Made by a program: the position numbers and the translations under genes. Below are positions 35,187 to 43,976 of a DNA stretch of 64,000 nt, piece after piece. This DNA comes from CAWIJJ01 sp963836405 (GTDB lineage: Bacteria > Acidobacteriota > Terriglobia > Bryobacterales > Bryobacteraceae), in assembly GCA_963836405.1 (NCBI GenBank), contig CAWIJL010000003.1:505259-569258 (forward strand). Direction: 5' to 3'. The notes below the pieces were generated by a model. The model ran no database searches. It was not told where the DNA came from and saw nothing but the letters and a program-made list of their open reading frames with translations. How positions within the stretch are numbered: the first letter of the stretch is position 1; every line of letters begins with the position of its first letter.

Positions 35187-35648
35187 ATGGTTACTAACTC
35201 GGGAGTAAGCCGTATGCCGGTAATTAGATTCGCCGTGGTGACGCTGCTTGCGGTCGCCTTGTGTTCCTGCGGGTCCCCGGGCCCATCCCAGGGGGCCGCG
35301 GTGGTGCCCGCAAAGACCGCGGCCGACCAGATCAAGCAGGTGTCTTCCCAGGAACTGAAGGACTGGATGGCTACGGGGAAGCAGTTCACCCTGATCGACG
35401 TACGGGAGGACGACGAATGGCAGACCGGCCACGCCGCCGCCGCCCTGCACGTTGCGCGCTGGACGCTCTCCGGCAGGATCTCCACGGTCGTTCCGGACAA
35501 GACCGCGTGCGTCGTTCTCTACTGCAGGGGCGGCGTGCGATCGGCCGCCTCCGCGGCAACTCTCCAGAAGTTGGGCTATACGAATGTGTTCTCTTTGACC
35601 GGCGGTTTTAAGAACTACCAGCTCGCCGGGTTGCCGGTGCAGCAATAG
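35187..35648 (+). CDS. Rhodanese-domain lipoprotein
   Basis: About 153 residues (144 if the Met at 35214 is used). A lipobox-like LAVALCSC directs export and lipidation. The rhodanese domain has FTLIDVREDDEWQTGHAAAALHVA, and the active-site Cys in VLYCRGGVRSA (one residue longer loop than CRxGxR thiosulfate transferases), with a final VFSLTGGFKNYQLAGLPV. It moves sulfane sulfur or binds oxyanions in the periplasm. It closes the redox/metal block. Confidence 0.85.
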   Translation: MVTNSGVSRMPVIRFAVVTLLAVALCSCGSPGPSQGAAVVPAKTAADQIKQVSSQELKDWMATGKQFTLIDVREDDEWQTGHAAAALHVARWTLSGRISTVVPDKTACVVLYCRGGVRSAASAATLQKLGYTNVFSLTGGFKNYQLAGLPVQQ

Positions 35649-35809
35649 TCGGCGGCGACCTCCCGTCTGCCATGTACGGTCAGGGCGTGACTGGAGCCCC
35701 GGACCGGGAAGTGATCGCCCCGCTTGAGCTGATCGTCCAAAGCACCCGGAAGGGCGCCACCCGAAACAAAATCTCCGGCGTGGTGTCCAAAATCATCGTG
35801 CGTGACCGT

Positions 35810-36748
35810 ATGCTGCGGCCCGGCTTCACCCCGGCGCTCGCCCCCCTCGTCACCGGCGCGCTACTGGTCATCGGCTGTTACGCTCAGCAGGCGCCCCACC
35901 CGGAATTCGAGGTGGCATCCATTAAACCCACGGCGGTCGATCCGGGCCAGGTCGGGCAATTAGCGACATCCGGGCAGATAAGGTTTGGCCCCCAGATACG
36001 CGGCAACACGGCGGAGTATCGCTACATGACGCTGCGCCAGCTCGTCTCTGAGGCCTATCGGGTATTGCCCTTCCAGATCGTTTGCCCCGATTGGTTCATG
36101 GAAGACCGCTTCGACATCGTAGCCAGAATGCCCGCCGGATCGCGCAGCGATGATGCCCAGTCGATGCTGCAATCGCTGCTCGAAGAGCGGTTCAAGCTAG
36201 CGCTGCATCGCGAACCCAGGGAGCAGCCCGTCGCGGCGCTGGTTGTGGGTCGGGATGGCGCAAAACTGACACCATCGTCGCCTTCGGCGAAGCCGGCGAA
36301 TGCCGCCGACACCCCCGCCGGCCGTCCCGCCCTGCCCGCCGGCGCATTTGGCGGCATGATGGGAAGCGTCGCCGTCACTTTTGCCGTCGATCAAGCCACA
36401 TCCTCGGTCCGATTCGACGCCAAGAGCCTCACCTTGGCCGATCTGGCGCGCTTCCTGATGAATTTCGGCGCCGGCAATGGCCGCCCGGTTCTAGACATGA
36501 CCGGCATAAAAGGAGGGTACGACCTCGTTCTCGACATCCCCTTCTCCATGTTCGGATTGAACGCGGCTGGAGAGAGAACTGCATCGAGCGCAGCCGCCCA
36601 GGCGCCTCCCGCGGACTACGCTTCCGATCCTGGAACCGGGACGATCATGACGTCTCTGAGGCGTTATGGCCTCGACCTGAAGAACCTGAAGGCGCCGGTC
36701 GAGCACTTGGTCGTCGATCGCGCCGACAGGAAACCTGCGGAAAATTGA
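35810..36748 (+). CDS. TIGR03435-type Solibacter-expanded exported protein
   Basis: 312 residues from the Met at 35810; the N-terminal hydrophobic stretch is a signal peptide. The family signature order is present: FEVASIKP near the mature start, YMTLRQLVSEAYRV, CPDWFMEDRFDIVARMP, MLQSLLEERFKLALHRE, LVVGRDGAKLTPS, TLADLARFL, RPVLDMTGIKGGYDLVLDI and LRRYGLDLKNLKAPVEHLVVD. The family is greatly expanded in Solibacter-like genomes and its role is unknown. Longer starts upstream give a non-conserved tail and are unlikely. Confidence 0.9.
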   Translation: MLRPGFTPALAPLVTGALLVIGCYAQQAPHPEFEVASIKPTAVDPGQVGQLATSGQIRFGPQIRGNTAEYRYMTLRQLVSEAYRVLPFQIVCPDWFMEDRFDIVARMPAGSRSDDAQSMLQSLLEERFKLALHREPREQPVAALVVGRDGAKLTPSSPSAKPANAADTPAGRPALPAGAFGGMMGSVAVTFAVDQATSSVRFDAKSLTLADLARFLMNFGAGNGRPVLDMTGIKGGYDLVLDIPFSMFGLNAAGERTASSAAAQAPPADYASDPGTGTIMTSLRRYGLDLKNLKAPVEHLVVDRADRKPAEN

Positions 36749-36751
36749 ACA

Positions 36752-36785
36752 GGGTGGGGCGCCCGATCGCTCCGGCGCCCCACCC
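36752..36785. terminator. Strong bidirectional hairpin
   Basis: GGGTGGGGCGCC pairs perfectly with GGCGCCCCACCC across a 10-nt loop, exactly between the convergent TIGR03435 and Gfo/Idh genes. No T run follows on either strand, but the 12-bp GC stem is strong. Confidence 0.6.
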
Positions 36786-36798
36786 TTCCCCAAGAACC

Positions 36799-38148
36799 CT
36801 AACTCTTCACCGGCTTGTCGCTGGCCTTCCAGTGCTTCTCGTCCCAGTACATGACCTTGCCCTCGCGGTACGACTGCGCCGCCAGGTTGATCACCACCAC
36901 CGCCTTGGCGCCCGTCTCCACATCCAGGTGCGGCTTCTGCCGCGTACGCATGCACGAGAGGAAGTTGCCGATATGCACCTGCATCGGGTCGGTCTGGTCC
37001 ACCGGAATCAGAATCGGCTTGGTCCCGAACTTGTAGCCGTCTCCCAGAATCGGCACCACCGTACCGCCGGACCGCTTGGTCTCGGGAGTCACCGTGATCT
37101 GCGGCACCATCCCCTCGAACTGGCCGTGGCTGACCATTTCGATCGTTCCTTCGTGCCCGCGGATCGTCCCCGGAACGTGCGTCCGGTTGGCCATCGACGA
37201 GCTCAGCACCATCGAATGCCCCTTGGGATATTCGGCCAGTAAATGGAAGGTGTCCGGAACCTCGCGCTTCTCCTTGAACACGTAGATGCCGCCCGTCGCC
37301 ATCACCTTCGAGGGGAACTGCGGCTCGTCCCAGCAGATGTTGAGCGGCGCAATCACGTGATAGAAAAGGTCGCTCGCGATCCCCAGCGAGTAGTCCCAAT
37401 ATTTGCGGAACCGGAAGAACCGGTCGGCATCGTATGGCCGCTTGGGCGAAAGCTTGAACTGGTGCCCCAGCCACATGTTCCAGTCGATGAAGTCGTCGCC
37501 CTTGGCGTCCGGACCCGCCTGCTCATCGATCGGCCAGTTCCACTCGCCCTCCGCCGAATTGCGGTGGTACGAGCCCTGGCTCATTAGCATCTGCCCGATC
37601 ATGCCGTCGGCGATGGCCTTCTTCGCCTTCCACCACATGTCGGCCGAAGTGGTCTGCGAGCCTACCTGGAGCACGCGCTTGGTCTCCCGCACCGTCTCCA
37701 CCAGTTGCCGCGCCTCATCGTTCGTGTGCACCATCGGCTTTTCCAGGTACACATCCTTGCCGCCATCCATGGCCTCCAGCGCGATCTTGGCGTGCCAGTG
37801 GTCGGGCGTGGCGATGATCACCGCATCCACGTCGCTCTGCTCCAGCAGTTCGCGATAGTCCAGATAGCCCTTGACCTTGTATCGCTCCGCCGCCAGCCGT
37901 TTGCGTTTCTCGTAGACATCGCTGACCGCCACGATCTGGCAGGCATCGTTGTGTTCGCGCGCGTACCGCGAGAACGTATTGGCATCGTCCATGCCCCGGC
38001 CGCCGCAACCGATCAGGCCGATGTTGATGCGGTCGTTGGCGCCGATAATGCGCCCGCTCTTGCTTGCTTTCGCGGCCAGCGCCGAGCTGGCTGCGCTGAG
38101 CGCAAATCCGGAGGCGCCCGCGGTCTTTAGAAAGTTTCTGCGATCCAT
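36799..38148 (-). CDS. Tat-exported Gfo/Idh/MocA oxidoreductase
   Basis: 449 residues. The start at 38148 begins a twin-arginine signal (MDRRNFLKTAGASGFALSAA). The NAD(P) fold has IGLIGCGGRGMDD, VAVSDVYEKR and the core EKP motif in KDVYLEKPMVHTN, with DHWHAKIALEAMDGG before it. The C-terminal beta-sheet domain includes WNMWLGHQFKLSPKRPYD. Such exported Solibacter proteins probably oxidise sugars or inositol-like substrates outside the cytoplasm with a prebound cofactor. It is divergent from padR; the shared gap holds a palindromic operator. Confidence 0.9.
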   Translation of the reverse strand: MDRRNFLKTAGASGFALSAASSALAAKASKSGRIIGANDRINIGLIGCGGRGMDDANTFSRYAREHNDACQIVAVSDVYEKRKRLAAERYKVKGYLDYRELLEQSDVDAVIIATPDHWHAKIALEAMDGGKDVYLEKPMVHTNDEARQLVETVRETKRVLQVGSQTTSADMWWKAKKAIADGMIGQMLMSQGSYHRNSAEGEWNWPIDEQAGPDAKGDDFIDWNMWLGHQFKLSPKRPYDADRFFRFRKYWDYSLGIASDLFYHVIAPLNICWDEPQFPSKVMATGGIYVFKEKREVPDTFHLLAEYPKGHSMVLSSSMANRTHVPGTIRGHEGTIEMVSHGQFEGMVPQITVTPETKRSGGTVVPILGDGYKFGTKPILIPVDQTDPMQVHIGNFLSCMRTRQKPHLDVETGAKAVVVINLAAQSYREGKVMYWDEKHWKASDKPVKS

Positions 38149-38217
38149 AGCTTCACCCGTTCCATTATTACGCACCGCATCGGCAAAAAAAGGTCCGGTT
38201 CGCCAGGCGTCCGAATC

Positions 38218-38238
38218 TATATCCACTGTGGATATAAT
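38218..38238 (+). promoter_or_regulatory. PadR-type operator overlapping a -10 box
   Basis: TATATCCAC-T-GTGGATATA (38218-38236) is a perfect 19-bp inverted repeat. A consensus TATAAT (38233-38238) overlaps its right arm, so a repressor bound here would block RNA polymerase. The start of transcription would be at or within 2 nt of the padR ATG at 38245. Confidence 0.7.
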
Positions 38239-38244
38239 AGAAGG

Positions 38245-38592
38245 ATGGAGCCGGAACAATTATTGCCCCTTCCCGCCGCGGCCTTTCATATCCTGCTGGC
38301 GCTCGCCGCCGAGGACCGCCACGGCTACGGAATCATTCAGGACGTGGAAGCCCGCACCGGCGGCAAACTGCGCCTCAGCCCCGGCACCCTCTACCGCTCC
38401 CTCCAGCGAATGGTTGAGCAGGGCCTGCTCGTTGAAACCGAAGAACGGCCCGCCCCCGAGTTGGACGATGAGCGCCGCCGCTATTACCGGATCTCACCGT
38501 TCGGGCGGCGTGTCGCCCAGGCCGAAGCGTCCCGGCTGGCGGCGCTGCTGCAGCAGGCGCGCGGCCTCGGCCTTGCCCCCCGCGCGAGGTGA
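38245..38592 (+). CDS. PadR-family transcriptional regulator
   Basis: 115 residues. The winged-helix DNA-binding domain has AFHILLALAAEDRHGYGIIQDVEARTGGKLRLSPGTLYRSLQRM (shown by GYGIIQDVE and LSPGTLYRSLQRM), then GLLVE and the wing DDERRRYYRISPFGRRV; a short C-terminal helix follows. PadR proteins of this type precede MacB-like permeases in Acidobacteria and probably control them. The AAGG directly abuts the ATG, and the -10 box is only 6 nt upstream, implying a leaderless mRNA. The 19-bp palindrome over that promoter suggests autorepression. The permease starts 3 nt after the stop. Confidence 0.93.
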   Translation: MEPEQLLPLPAAAFHILLALAAEDRHGYGIIQDVEARTGGKLRLSPGTLYRSLQRMVEQGLLVETEERPAPELDDERRRYYRISPFGRRVAQAEASRLAALLQQARGLGLAPRAR

Positions 38593-38595
38593 ACC

Positions 38596-41166
38596 ATGCG
38601 CCTTTACCAGTTGCTGCTGCTCCTCCTCCCGGCATCCTTCCGGCACGAGTACGGCCGCGAAATGGCCGCCGTCTTCGAGCGCCGGATGCTCGCCGCGTCT
38701 TTCCCTGGCCGCCTTTGGATCTGGCTGGAGGCAGTCAGCGATATTGCCCTCGCCGCCGGCGGGTCCCACCTGGAACTCCTGCGCCACGACGTCAAATACA
38801 CGCTGCGCTCCTGCCGCCGGGCGCCCGGATTCTCCGCTACCGTCGTCGGCGTGGCCGCGCTCGGCGTGGCCGCCTCCACCTCCGTGTTCTCCATTGCGGA
38901 CCACGTCCTGCTGCGTCCCCTCCCCTTTCGCCAGCCCGACCGCCTGGTAGACCTCTGGGAGGATCAGACCCAGGAAGGATTCGCGCGCAACCAGGTTTCC
39001 CCCGCCAACTTTCGCGATTGGCGGGCGATGAGCGCCGTCTTCGAATCCATGGCTGCGTACCGCGAATTGTCGGCTAATCTCTCGGGCGCGGGCGAGCCCG
39101 AACGGATGTCGGGGACGGCGGCCAGCGCTGAGTTGTTCCCCATCCTCGGCGTGCCGCCCCTCCTGGGCCGCACCTTCACGTCCGCGGAGGACCGCCCCGG
39201 CGCGCCCGGCACCGTCGTGCTCGCTTATTCCCTGTGGCAGCGCCGCTTCGGGGGCGACCCCGCCGTGCTCGGCCGCCGCTTCCGCCTCGACGGCGCGCCC
39301 TTCACGGTCATCGGCGTGATGCCCCCCGGCTTTCATTTCCCCCGGCGCGAAAGCGAATTGTGGACCGCCATCCGTTTTTCCGAAGACGATTTCGTCGATC
39401 GCACCGACACTTACCTCGGCGTGATCGCGGCCCTCGCGCCCGGTGTCACTCTCGAGCGCGCCTCCGCCGCCATGAAAACCGTCTCCGCCAGCCTCGCGCG
39501 CCAGTATCCCGCCACTAACGCGAAGGTCGGAGTCCGCATTCTGCACCTGCGCGATGAGATCTCCTGGCGCACCCGAGCCATTCTCTACGTCCTCTCCGCC
39601 GCGGCGCTCTTTCTGCTGCTGATCGCCTGCTCCAACCTGGCCAACCTGTTGCTCGCCCGGTCCGCGTCCCGCCGTAAGGAGATGGCATTGCGGGCGGCCT
39701 TGGGTGCGGCCCGCGAAAGGCTCATCCGGCAGTTGCTCACTGAAAGCGCGCTGCTCGCCTTCGTCGGCGGAGTCGCCGGCACAGCCCTGGCCGCCGCCGC
39801 CGTGCCCCTGCTCGCCCGCCTTGTGCCCGCCAACTTGCCGGTCTCCGCCACGCCCGCTATGGATTGGCGCGTCCTTTCCTTTTCGCTCGCCGTGACCCTG
39901 CTCACCGGGATCGCCTTCGGTGTCATGCCCGCCCTCCGGTCTACGGCCGCCGCCCTCGGCGTCCGCGCCGGTTCATCCTTCCGGCGCGCACGTCTCCGCC
40001 GCATTCTGGTGATGGTGCAGGTGGGTGGGTCGGTGGCCCTCATCGTCTCCACCGGCCTGCTCGGGCGCGCCCTGCTGCGTCTCCAGGATGTGGACCCGGG
40101 ATTCGCCACCGGGAACCACCTCGTTTTTCGAACCACGCTTCCGCTGCCCCAATACCAGACCACGGCCGTGCGCGAGCGATACTACAACCGGGTGCTCGAA
40201 GACCTGCGGGCCCTGCCCGGAGTGCGCGCCGCGGCCGCGATCAGCTTCCGCCCCATGGGCGATTTTCGCGGCGGAATCTGGCCCGTTCTGCTTCCCGGCG
40301 AGGACCCCCCGCGCCACGCTGTCGCGCGCTTCGCTACCCCCGGATATTTCGCCGCCATGGGAATCCCGCTTCTCCACGGTCGCGATATCTCCGCCGCCGA
40401 CGGGCCTTCGGCGACCCGCGTGGCCGTAGTCAGCGAGTCGTTCGTGCGCGAGCACTGGTCCGGCGAAACCGGAATCGGCCGGACCTTCGCCATCCCCTTC
40501 GGCGCGCTCAAATTCACCGTGGTCGGCGTCGCGGCGGACGTCCGTTTTCGCGGGCTCGAACCGGTCAGCGAACCGCAAATGTACTTCGCCCATGCCCAGA
40601 TGGAAGACGGCTCTTTCGTTTGGTTCATTCCTAAGGACTTCGTGGTCTCCGCCGGCATCGATCCGCTGGTCCTGATGCCGGCCATCCACAGAATCGTTTC
40701 TGCCGCCGACCCGCTGCAACCCGTCTCCGATGTCGAAACCCTGGCCCGCCTGGTCGGCGACGAAACCGCCCCACGCCTCGTCCAGTTGCGCGTGGTCGCG
40801 ATTTTCGCCGGCGCCGCCTTCCTGCTGGCCGCTATCGGCATCCACGGCCTGCTTGCCTTCACCGTCGCCCAGCGGATTCCCGAGATCGGCATCCGCATCG
40901 CGTTGGGCGCCACCCAGGCGCAAATCGCCCGCATGGTGGTGGGTGAAGGTCTGGCGCTCGCCGGGTTGGGATGCCTGCTGGGAATCGGCGCCGGCTACCT
41001 AATGGGACGCGGAATTCAGGCTTTCCTGCTGGGTCTCTCTCCAGCGGACGCCTTCACCATGTCCGCGGCGCTGCTGCTGCTCCTGCTCATGACCCTGTGC
41101 GGTTCGGCCGTGCCCACCTTCCGGGCGCTCCGCGTCTCCCCGGCCACCGCCCTGCGCGCCGAGTAG
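38596..41166 (+). CDS. Acidobacterial duplicated orphan permease (MacB/FtsX-like)
   Basis: 856 residues. An N-terminal short region (MRLYQLLLLLLPASFRHEYG) is typical of the acidobacterial family. Two FtsX-like permease halves follow, each with a MacB-type periplasmic domain (first helix near residue 80, then clusters near 330-440 and 740-850). Motifs ANLLLARSASRRKEMALRAALGA and IPEIGIRIALGATQAQIARMV are the coupling loops. No ATPase lies adjacent, hence orphan. Substrates are unknown; lipids, lipoproteins or peptides are possible. It is cotranscribed with padR. Confidence 0.92.
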   Translation: MRLYQLLLLLLPASFRHEYGREMAAVFERRMLAASFPGRLWIWLEAVSDIALAAGGSHLELLRHDVKYTLRSCRRAPGFSATVVGVAALGVAASTSVFSIADHVLLRPLPFRQPDRLVDLWEDQTQEGFARNQVSPANFRDWRAMSAVFESMAAYRELSANLSGAGEPERMSGTAASAELFPILGVPPLLGRTFTSAEDRPGAPGTVVLAYSLWQRRFGGDPAVLGRRFRLDGAPFTVIGVMPPGFHFPRRESELWTAIRFSEDDFVDRTDTYLGVIAALAPGVTLERASAAMKTVSASLARQYPATNAKVGVRILHLRDEISWRTRAILYVLSAAALFLLLIACSNLANLLLARSASRRKEMALRAALGAARERLIRQLLTESALLAFVGGVAGTALAAAAVPLLARLVPANLPVSATPAMDWRVLSFSLAVTLLTGIAFGVMPALRSTAAALGVRAGSSFRRARLRRILVMVQVGGSVALIVSTGLLGRALLRLQDVDPGFATGNHLVFRTTLPLPQYQTTAVRERYYNRVLEDLRALPGVRAAAAISFRPMGDFRGGIWPVLLPGEDPPRHAVARFATPGYFAAMGIPLLHGRDISAADGPSATRVAVVSESFVREHWSGETGIGRTFAIPFGALKFTVVGVAADVRFRGLEPVSEPQMYFAHAQMEDGSFVWFIPKDFVVSAGIDPLVLMPAIHRIVSAADPLQPVSDVETLARLVGDETAPRLVQLRVVAIFAGAAFLLAAIGIHGLLAFTVAQRIPEIGIRIALGATQAQIARMVVGEGLALAGLGCLLGIGAGYLMGRGIQAFLLGLSPADAFTMSAALLLLLLMTLCGSAVPTFRALRVSPATALRAE

Positions 41167-41270
41167 CCTTCCACATCCGCCCGGTGAGGGTTGTCACAGT
41201 ACGGTATCCGGAAGACAATCCGATGCCGCCGGCGTCATTTGGCCCCTGCCGTGCTTCTGTGTAGCACGAT

Positions 41271-42131
41271 ATGCGGTGGACACCGGGTGGCGTCAGTTCG
41301 GATATCGAAGACCGGCGCGGATCGGGCGGCGGCTTCGGTTTCGGAGGAGGCGGGATGCGGCTGGGACTCGGCGGGACTCTCGTCGTGCTGGTTCTCAGTG
41401 TGATCTTCGGACGTAATTTCTTTTCCGATCTCGGAGGAGGCTCCGCGGCTCCGGCATCCGGTTCTTACGCGGAACGCTCCGCCGATCCCAATCGCGATGC
41501 CGGCGAGCGGCGCGAAGTCCAATTTGTCTCGTTTGTTCTCGACGACGCGCAAAATACCTGGGAGACCCTTCTCGCGCAGAACGGAAACCAATACCGGCAC
41601 GCGAAACTGGTGCTGTTTCGCGACGTCACCGATTCCGGCTGCGGAACCGCCCAATCCGCTACCGGCCCGTTCTATTGTCCCGAAGACGAAAAAGTCTATA
41701 TCGACCTCGGCTTCTTCGACGAACTCAGCCGGCGCTTCGGCGCCCCGGGCGAGTTCGCTCAAGCCTACGTGCTGGCACACGAAATCGGCCACCACGTGCA
41801 GAAATTACTCGGCATCGAACAGCGCGTCAGCCGTCTCCAACAGGCCGAACCCGCGCGGCGCAATGAACTGTCCGTCCAACTCGAATTGCAGGCCGATTGC
41901 CTCGCCGGCGTCTGGGGCAATTCCACCCGGGAGCGCAACCTCGTCGACCGCTCCGATATCGCAGCCGGCATGAACGCGGCCGCCGCCGTTGGCGACGACC
42001 GCCTCCAAAGGATGGCACAAGGCCGGGTCAGCCCCGAGTCCTTCACGCACGGCTCTTCCGAGCAGCGCATGAATTCTTTCCGGCGTGGGCTCGACTCCGG
42101 CGATCTCTCCGCCTGTTCCGCTACCCGGTAA
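41271..42131 (+). CDS. YpfJ/KPN_02809-type neutral zinc metallopeptidase
   Basis: 286 residues. The N-terminus is typical: MRWTPGG-type start, a Gly-rich stretch (GSGGGFGFGGGGM), one membrane helix (LGGTLVVLVLSVIFG), then a soluble domain with FYCPEDEKVYIDLGFFDEL and the zinc site AYVLAHEIGHHVQKLLG. The third ligand is likely the Glu/Asp in LQADCLAGVWG. The family is a putative membrane-anchored peptidase of unknown target. Confidence 0.92.
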   Translation: MRWTPGGVSSDIEDRRGSGGGFGFGGGGMRLGLGGTLVVLVLSVIFGRNFFSDLGGGSAAPASGSYAERSADPNRDAGERREVQFVSFVLDDAQNTWETLLAQNGNQYRHAKLVLFRDVTDSGCGTAQSATGPFYCPEDEKVYIDLGFFDELSRRFGAPGEFAQAYVLAHEIGHHVQKLLGIEQRVSRLQQAEPARRNELSVQLELQADCLAGVWGNSTRERNLVDRSDIAAGMNAAAAVGDDRLQRMAQGRVSPESFTHGSSEQRMNSFRRGLDSGDLSACSATR

Positions 42132-42142
42132 CTGGTGCGCGC

Positions 42143-42334
42143 TTACTGCACGCTCGAGTTGATGATGGACCCGATCTTGGTGAACACCTGGTTGACCGTT
42201 CCGCTCAAACCAGGCATGCATGCCACCGCCGCCACCGCCACCAGGCCCGCTGCCAGTGCGTATTCCACCAGATCCTGCCCGCGGGTGTCGTTCCAGACCC
42301 GCAGTTTGAGCATCGCTTCCTGAGTCTTTCTCAT
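42143..42334 (-). CDS. Flp/type IVb pilin (second copy)
   Basis: 63 residues with a 19-residue basic leader, then the Flp cleavage region RGQDLVEYALAAGLVAV: cleavage after Gly gives Glu at +5 and Tyr at +6, the type IVb hallmark. The C-terminus (FTKIGSIINSSVQ) nearly matches the adjacent pilin, showing tandem duplication. It sits at the head of the Tad locus and is processed by CpaA (47861). Confidence 0.92.
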   Translation of the reverse strand: MRKTQEAMLKLRVWNDTRGQDLVEYALAAGLVAVAAVACMPGLSGTVNQVFTKIGSIINSSVQ

Positions 42335-42355
42335 TTCCCGTTCCTCCTTTCCGCC

Positions 42356-42532
42356 CTAGCCCACGCTCGAGTTGATGATCGAGCCGATTTTCACGAACAC
42401 TGTGCTGACCGTCGTGGTGAGGGCCGGCATCGCAGCCACCGCCGCAACCGCGACCATTCCGGCCGCCAGTGCGTACTCAACCAGGTCTTGTCCGTCTGTT
42501 TCCTGCCAAAACCGTTTCCAAAATGGGTTCAT
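42356..42532 (-). CDS. Flp/type IVb pilin (first copy)
   Basis: 58 residues; leader MNPFWKRFWQETDG, then QDLVEYALAAGMVAVAAVAA, with Glu at +5. The tail FVKIGSIINSSVG is shared with the other pilin. I start it at 42532 because longer frames lack a leader. The two pilins are 21 nt apart and may be expressed from one promoter upstream of this gene. Confidence 0.92.
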   Translation of the reverse strand: MNPFWKRFWQETDGQDLVEYALAAGMVAVAAVAAMPALTTTVSTVFVKIGSIINSSVG

Positions 42533-42650
42533 ATTCCGTCCTATCCGACTCGGGGGGTCTGAAATGAAACTAACATCGGACGCGACGGTAAAAAATCCGT
42601 CGGAGCGCTTAGTTTGCGCGGTGTTCTGCCTCAGGGTGAGGTGCGTAACC

Positions 42651-43829
42651 TTACTTGCGCAGGTGCAGGCGCTCCATCCAGGAGGCCGGTTTCTTCTCCA
42701 CCGGCTTTTCCCCCGCAAGTTGCCGGCTCAGCGCCTGTATGCTGCTTCGGAACTTGGATCGCGATGCCACCGGCTTGCCTTCGAGCAGCGCGTCCTGCAC
42801 CAGTTCATAGTCGCTGCAGAGCAGCGCGAACGGCTCCAGGTGCAGCGCCGACTGAATGTCTTCCCGCTTCAGCCCCAGCGCGGGCGTGTAGCGATTGACG
42901 ATCAGGCGCAGGCGCGATCGTTCGCCCAGCACTCCGTCCAGGAACTCCAGGCCGCGGCGCGTGGCGTGCACCGCCGCCAGTTCGTTGGTGGTGACCAGCA
43001 GAATCTGGTCCGCGGCCGCCGCGAATCCGGAATCCGCGGCCACCCGCAGGTCCGGCATGTCCACCACGATCGCGTCGTACTGTTCCTGCCAGAAACTGCC
43101 CAGGGCGGCCGCCATGCCGGCGCCCAGTTCGATCGCGCCGGCCGGGACTTCCGGCGCCGGCAGTACATGAATTCCGCCGAAAGAGGTCCGCAGCCGCCGC
43201 CAGAGGTCGTCGTCCAGCCGCTCCCAGTCCCGCGCCACATCGCCCAGGTGAAACTCGGCCTTCAATTTGAGCATGAACCCGATGCTCCCCGCCAGAGGGT
43301 CGGCATCCACCAGCAGGACCTTGCGACCGCCGTCTGAGTGAAGATGAAGGGCAAGGTGCGCCGCCACCGTGCTGGCCCCGCAGCCGGGCTTGCCCGGGAC
43401 CGTGCAATATAGCGTGCCCCGGCTCCTCGAACGCTGCGGCGCGGATCGCTCCATCAGCCGGTCGAAAACCCCGCGCACCGCCTCCTCCGTGGGATCGGCC
43501 AGAAACTCGCACGCCCCCCGGCGCAGGCAGCGAAGGATCAGATCGGCATCTTTTTCCTGGTGCAGCGCCACTACCGGCATCATCCCCAGAACCTCCGCCA
43601 TCAGCGCCAGCGCCCGTTCGGCATCCGTTTTGACGTCCAGAAAGCAGATGTTGGACCGCTTGTGAATCGCCAGCGCTTCGCTCTCGCCCGGAGGCGGGTA
43701 CTCGCCGGTGATATACGTGTCCGCCATTCCCATCCCCAGCAGCGCCGTGCCGGTGCGCCTCGACAGTTCGGGATGCGGGCAAACCAGAAGCGGCTTCCAG
43801 TGAAGCATGGTCGAATGTTCAAGCGGCAT
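42651..43829 (-). CDS. cpaE: CpaE/TadZ-like pilus localisation ATPase
   Basis: 392 residues. An N-terminal receiver-like pseudo-domain (residues about 15-130, MMPVVALHQEKDADLILRCL) precedes a MinD/ParA-type ATPase with deviant Walker A GKPGCGASTVAAHLAL, VLLVDADPLAGS and IVVDMPDL. These proteins localise the Tad apparatus at the pole. Upstream of the pilins on the same strand, it is probably cotranscribed with them. The second Lys of the deviant P-loop is replaced (GKPGCGAST), as is common in CpaE. Confidence 0.88.
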   Translation of the reverse strand: MPLEHSTMLHWKPLLVCPHPELSRRTGTALLGMGMADTYITGEYPPPGESEALAIHKRSNICFLDVKTDAERALALMAEVLGMMPVVALHQEKDADLILRCLRRGACEFLADPTEEAVRGVFDRLMERSAPQRSRSRGTLYCTVPGKPGCGASTVAAHLALHLHSDGGRKVLLVDADPLAGSIGFMLKLKAEFHLGDVARDWERLDDDLWRRLRTSFGGIHVLPAPEVPAGAIELGAGMAAALGSFWQEQYDAIVVDMPDLRVAADSGFAAAADQILLVTTNELAAVHATRRGLEFLDGVLGERSRLRLIVNRYTPALGLKREDIQSALHLEPFALLCSDYELVQDALLEGKPVASRSKFRSSIQALSRQLAGEKPVEKKPASWMERLHLRK

Positions 43830-43976
43830 GGTCCGTGTTCTCTCACCCCTTTGATCGGCCTTCGGAGGCTGGACCTTTAGGTTGCAGGCGCTTGAGGCGA
43901 AAAAACCGCCGGATTCGGCAAAACGCCGGATAGTATGTTCGCGAAACCGGCCGTACCCTTCAGTGGGAGCCTACGG

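Noticed and set aside
35810..36748. Idea that the TIGR03435-type protein belongs to the redox island
   Set aside because: The family is spread all over Solibacter-like genomes and has no known link to metals; it is set off by 161 bp.
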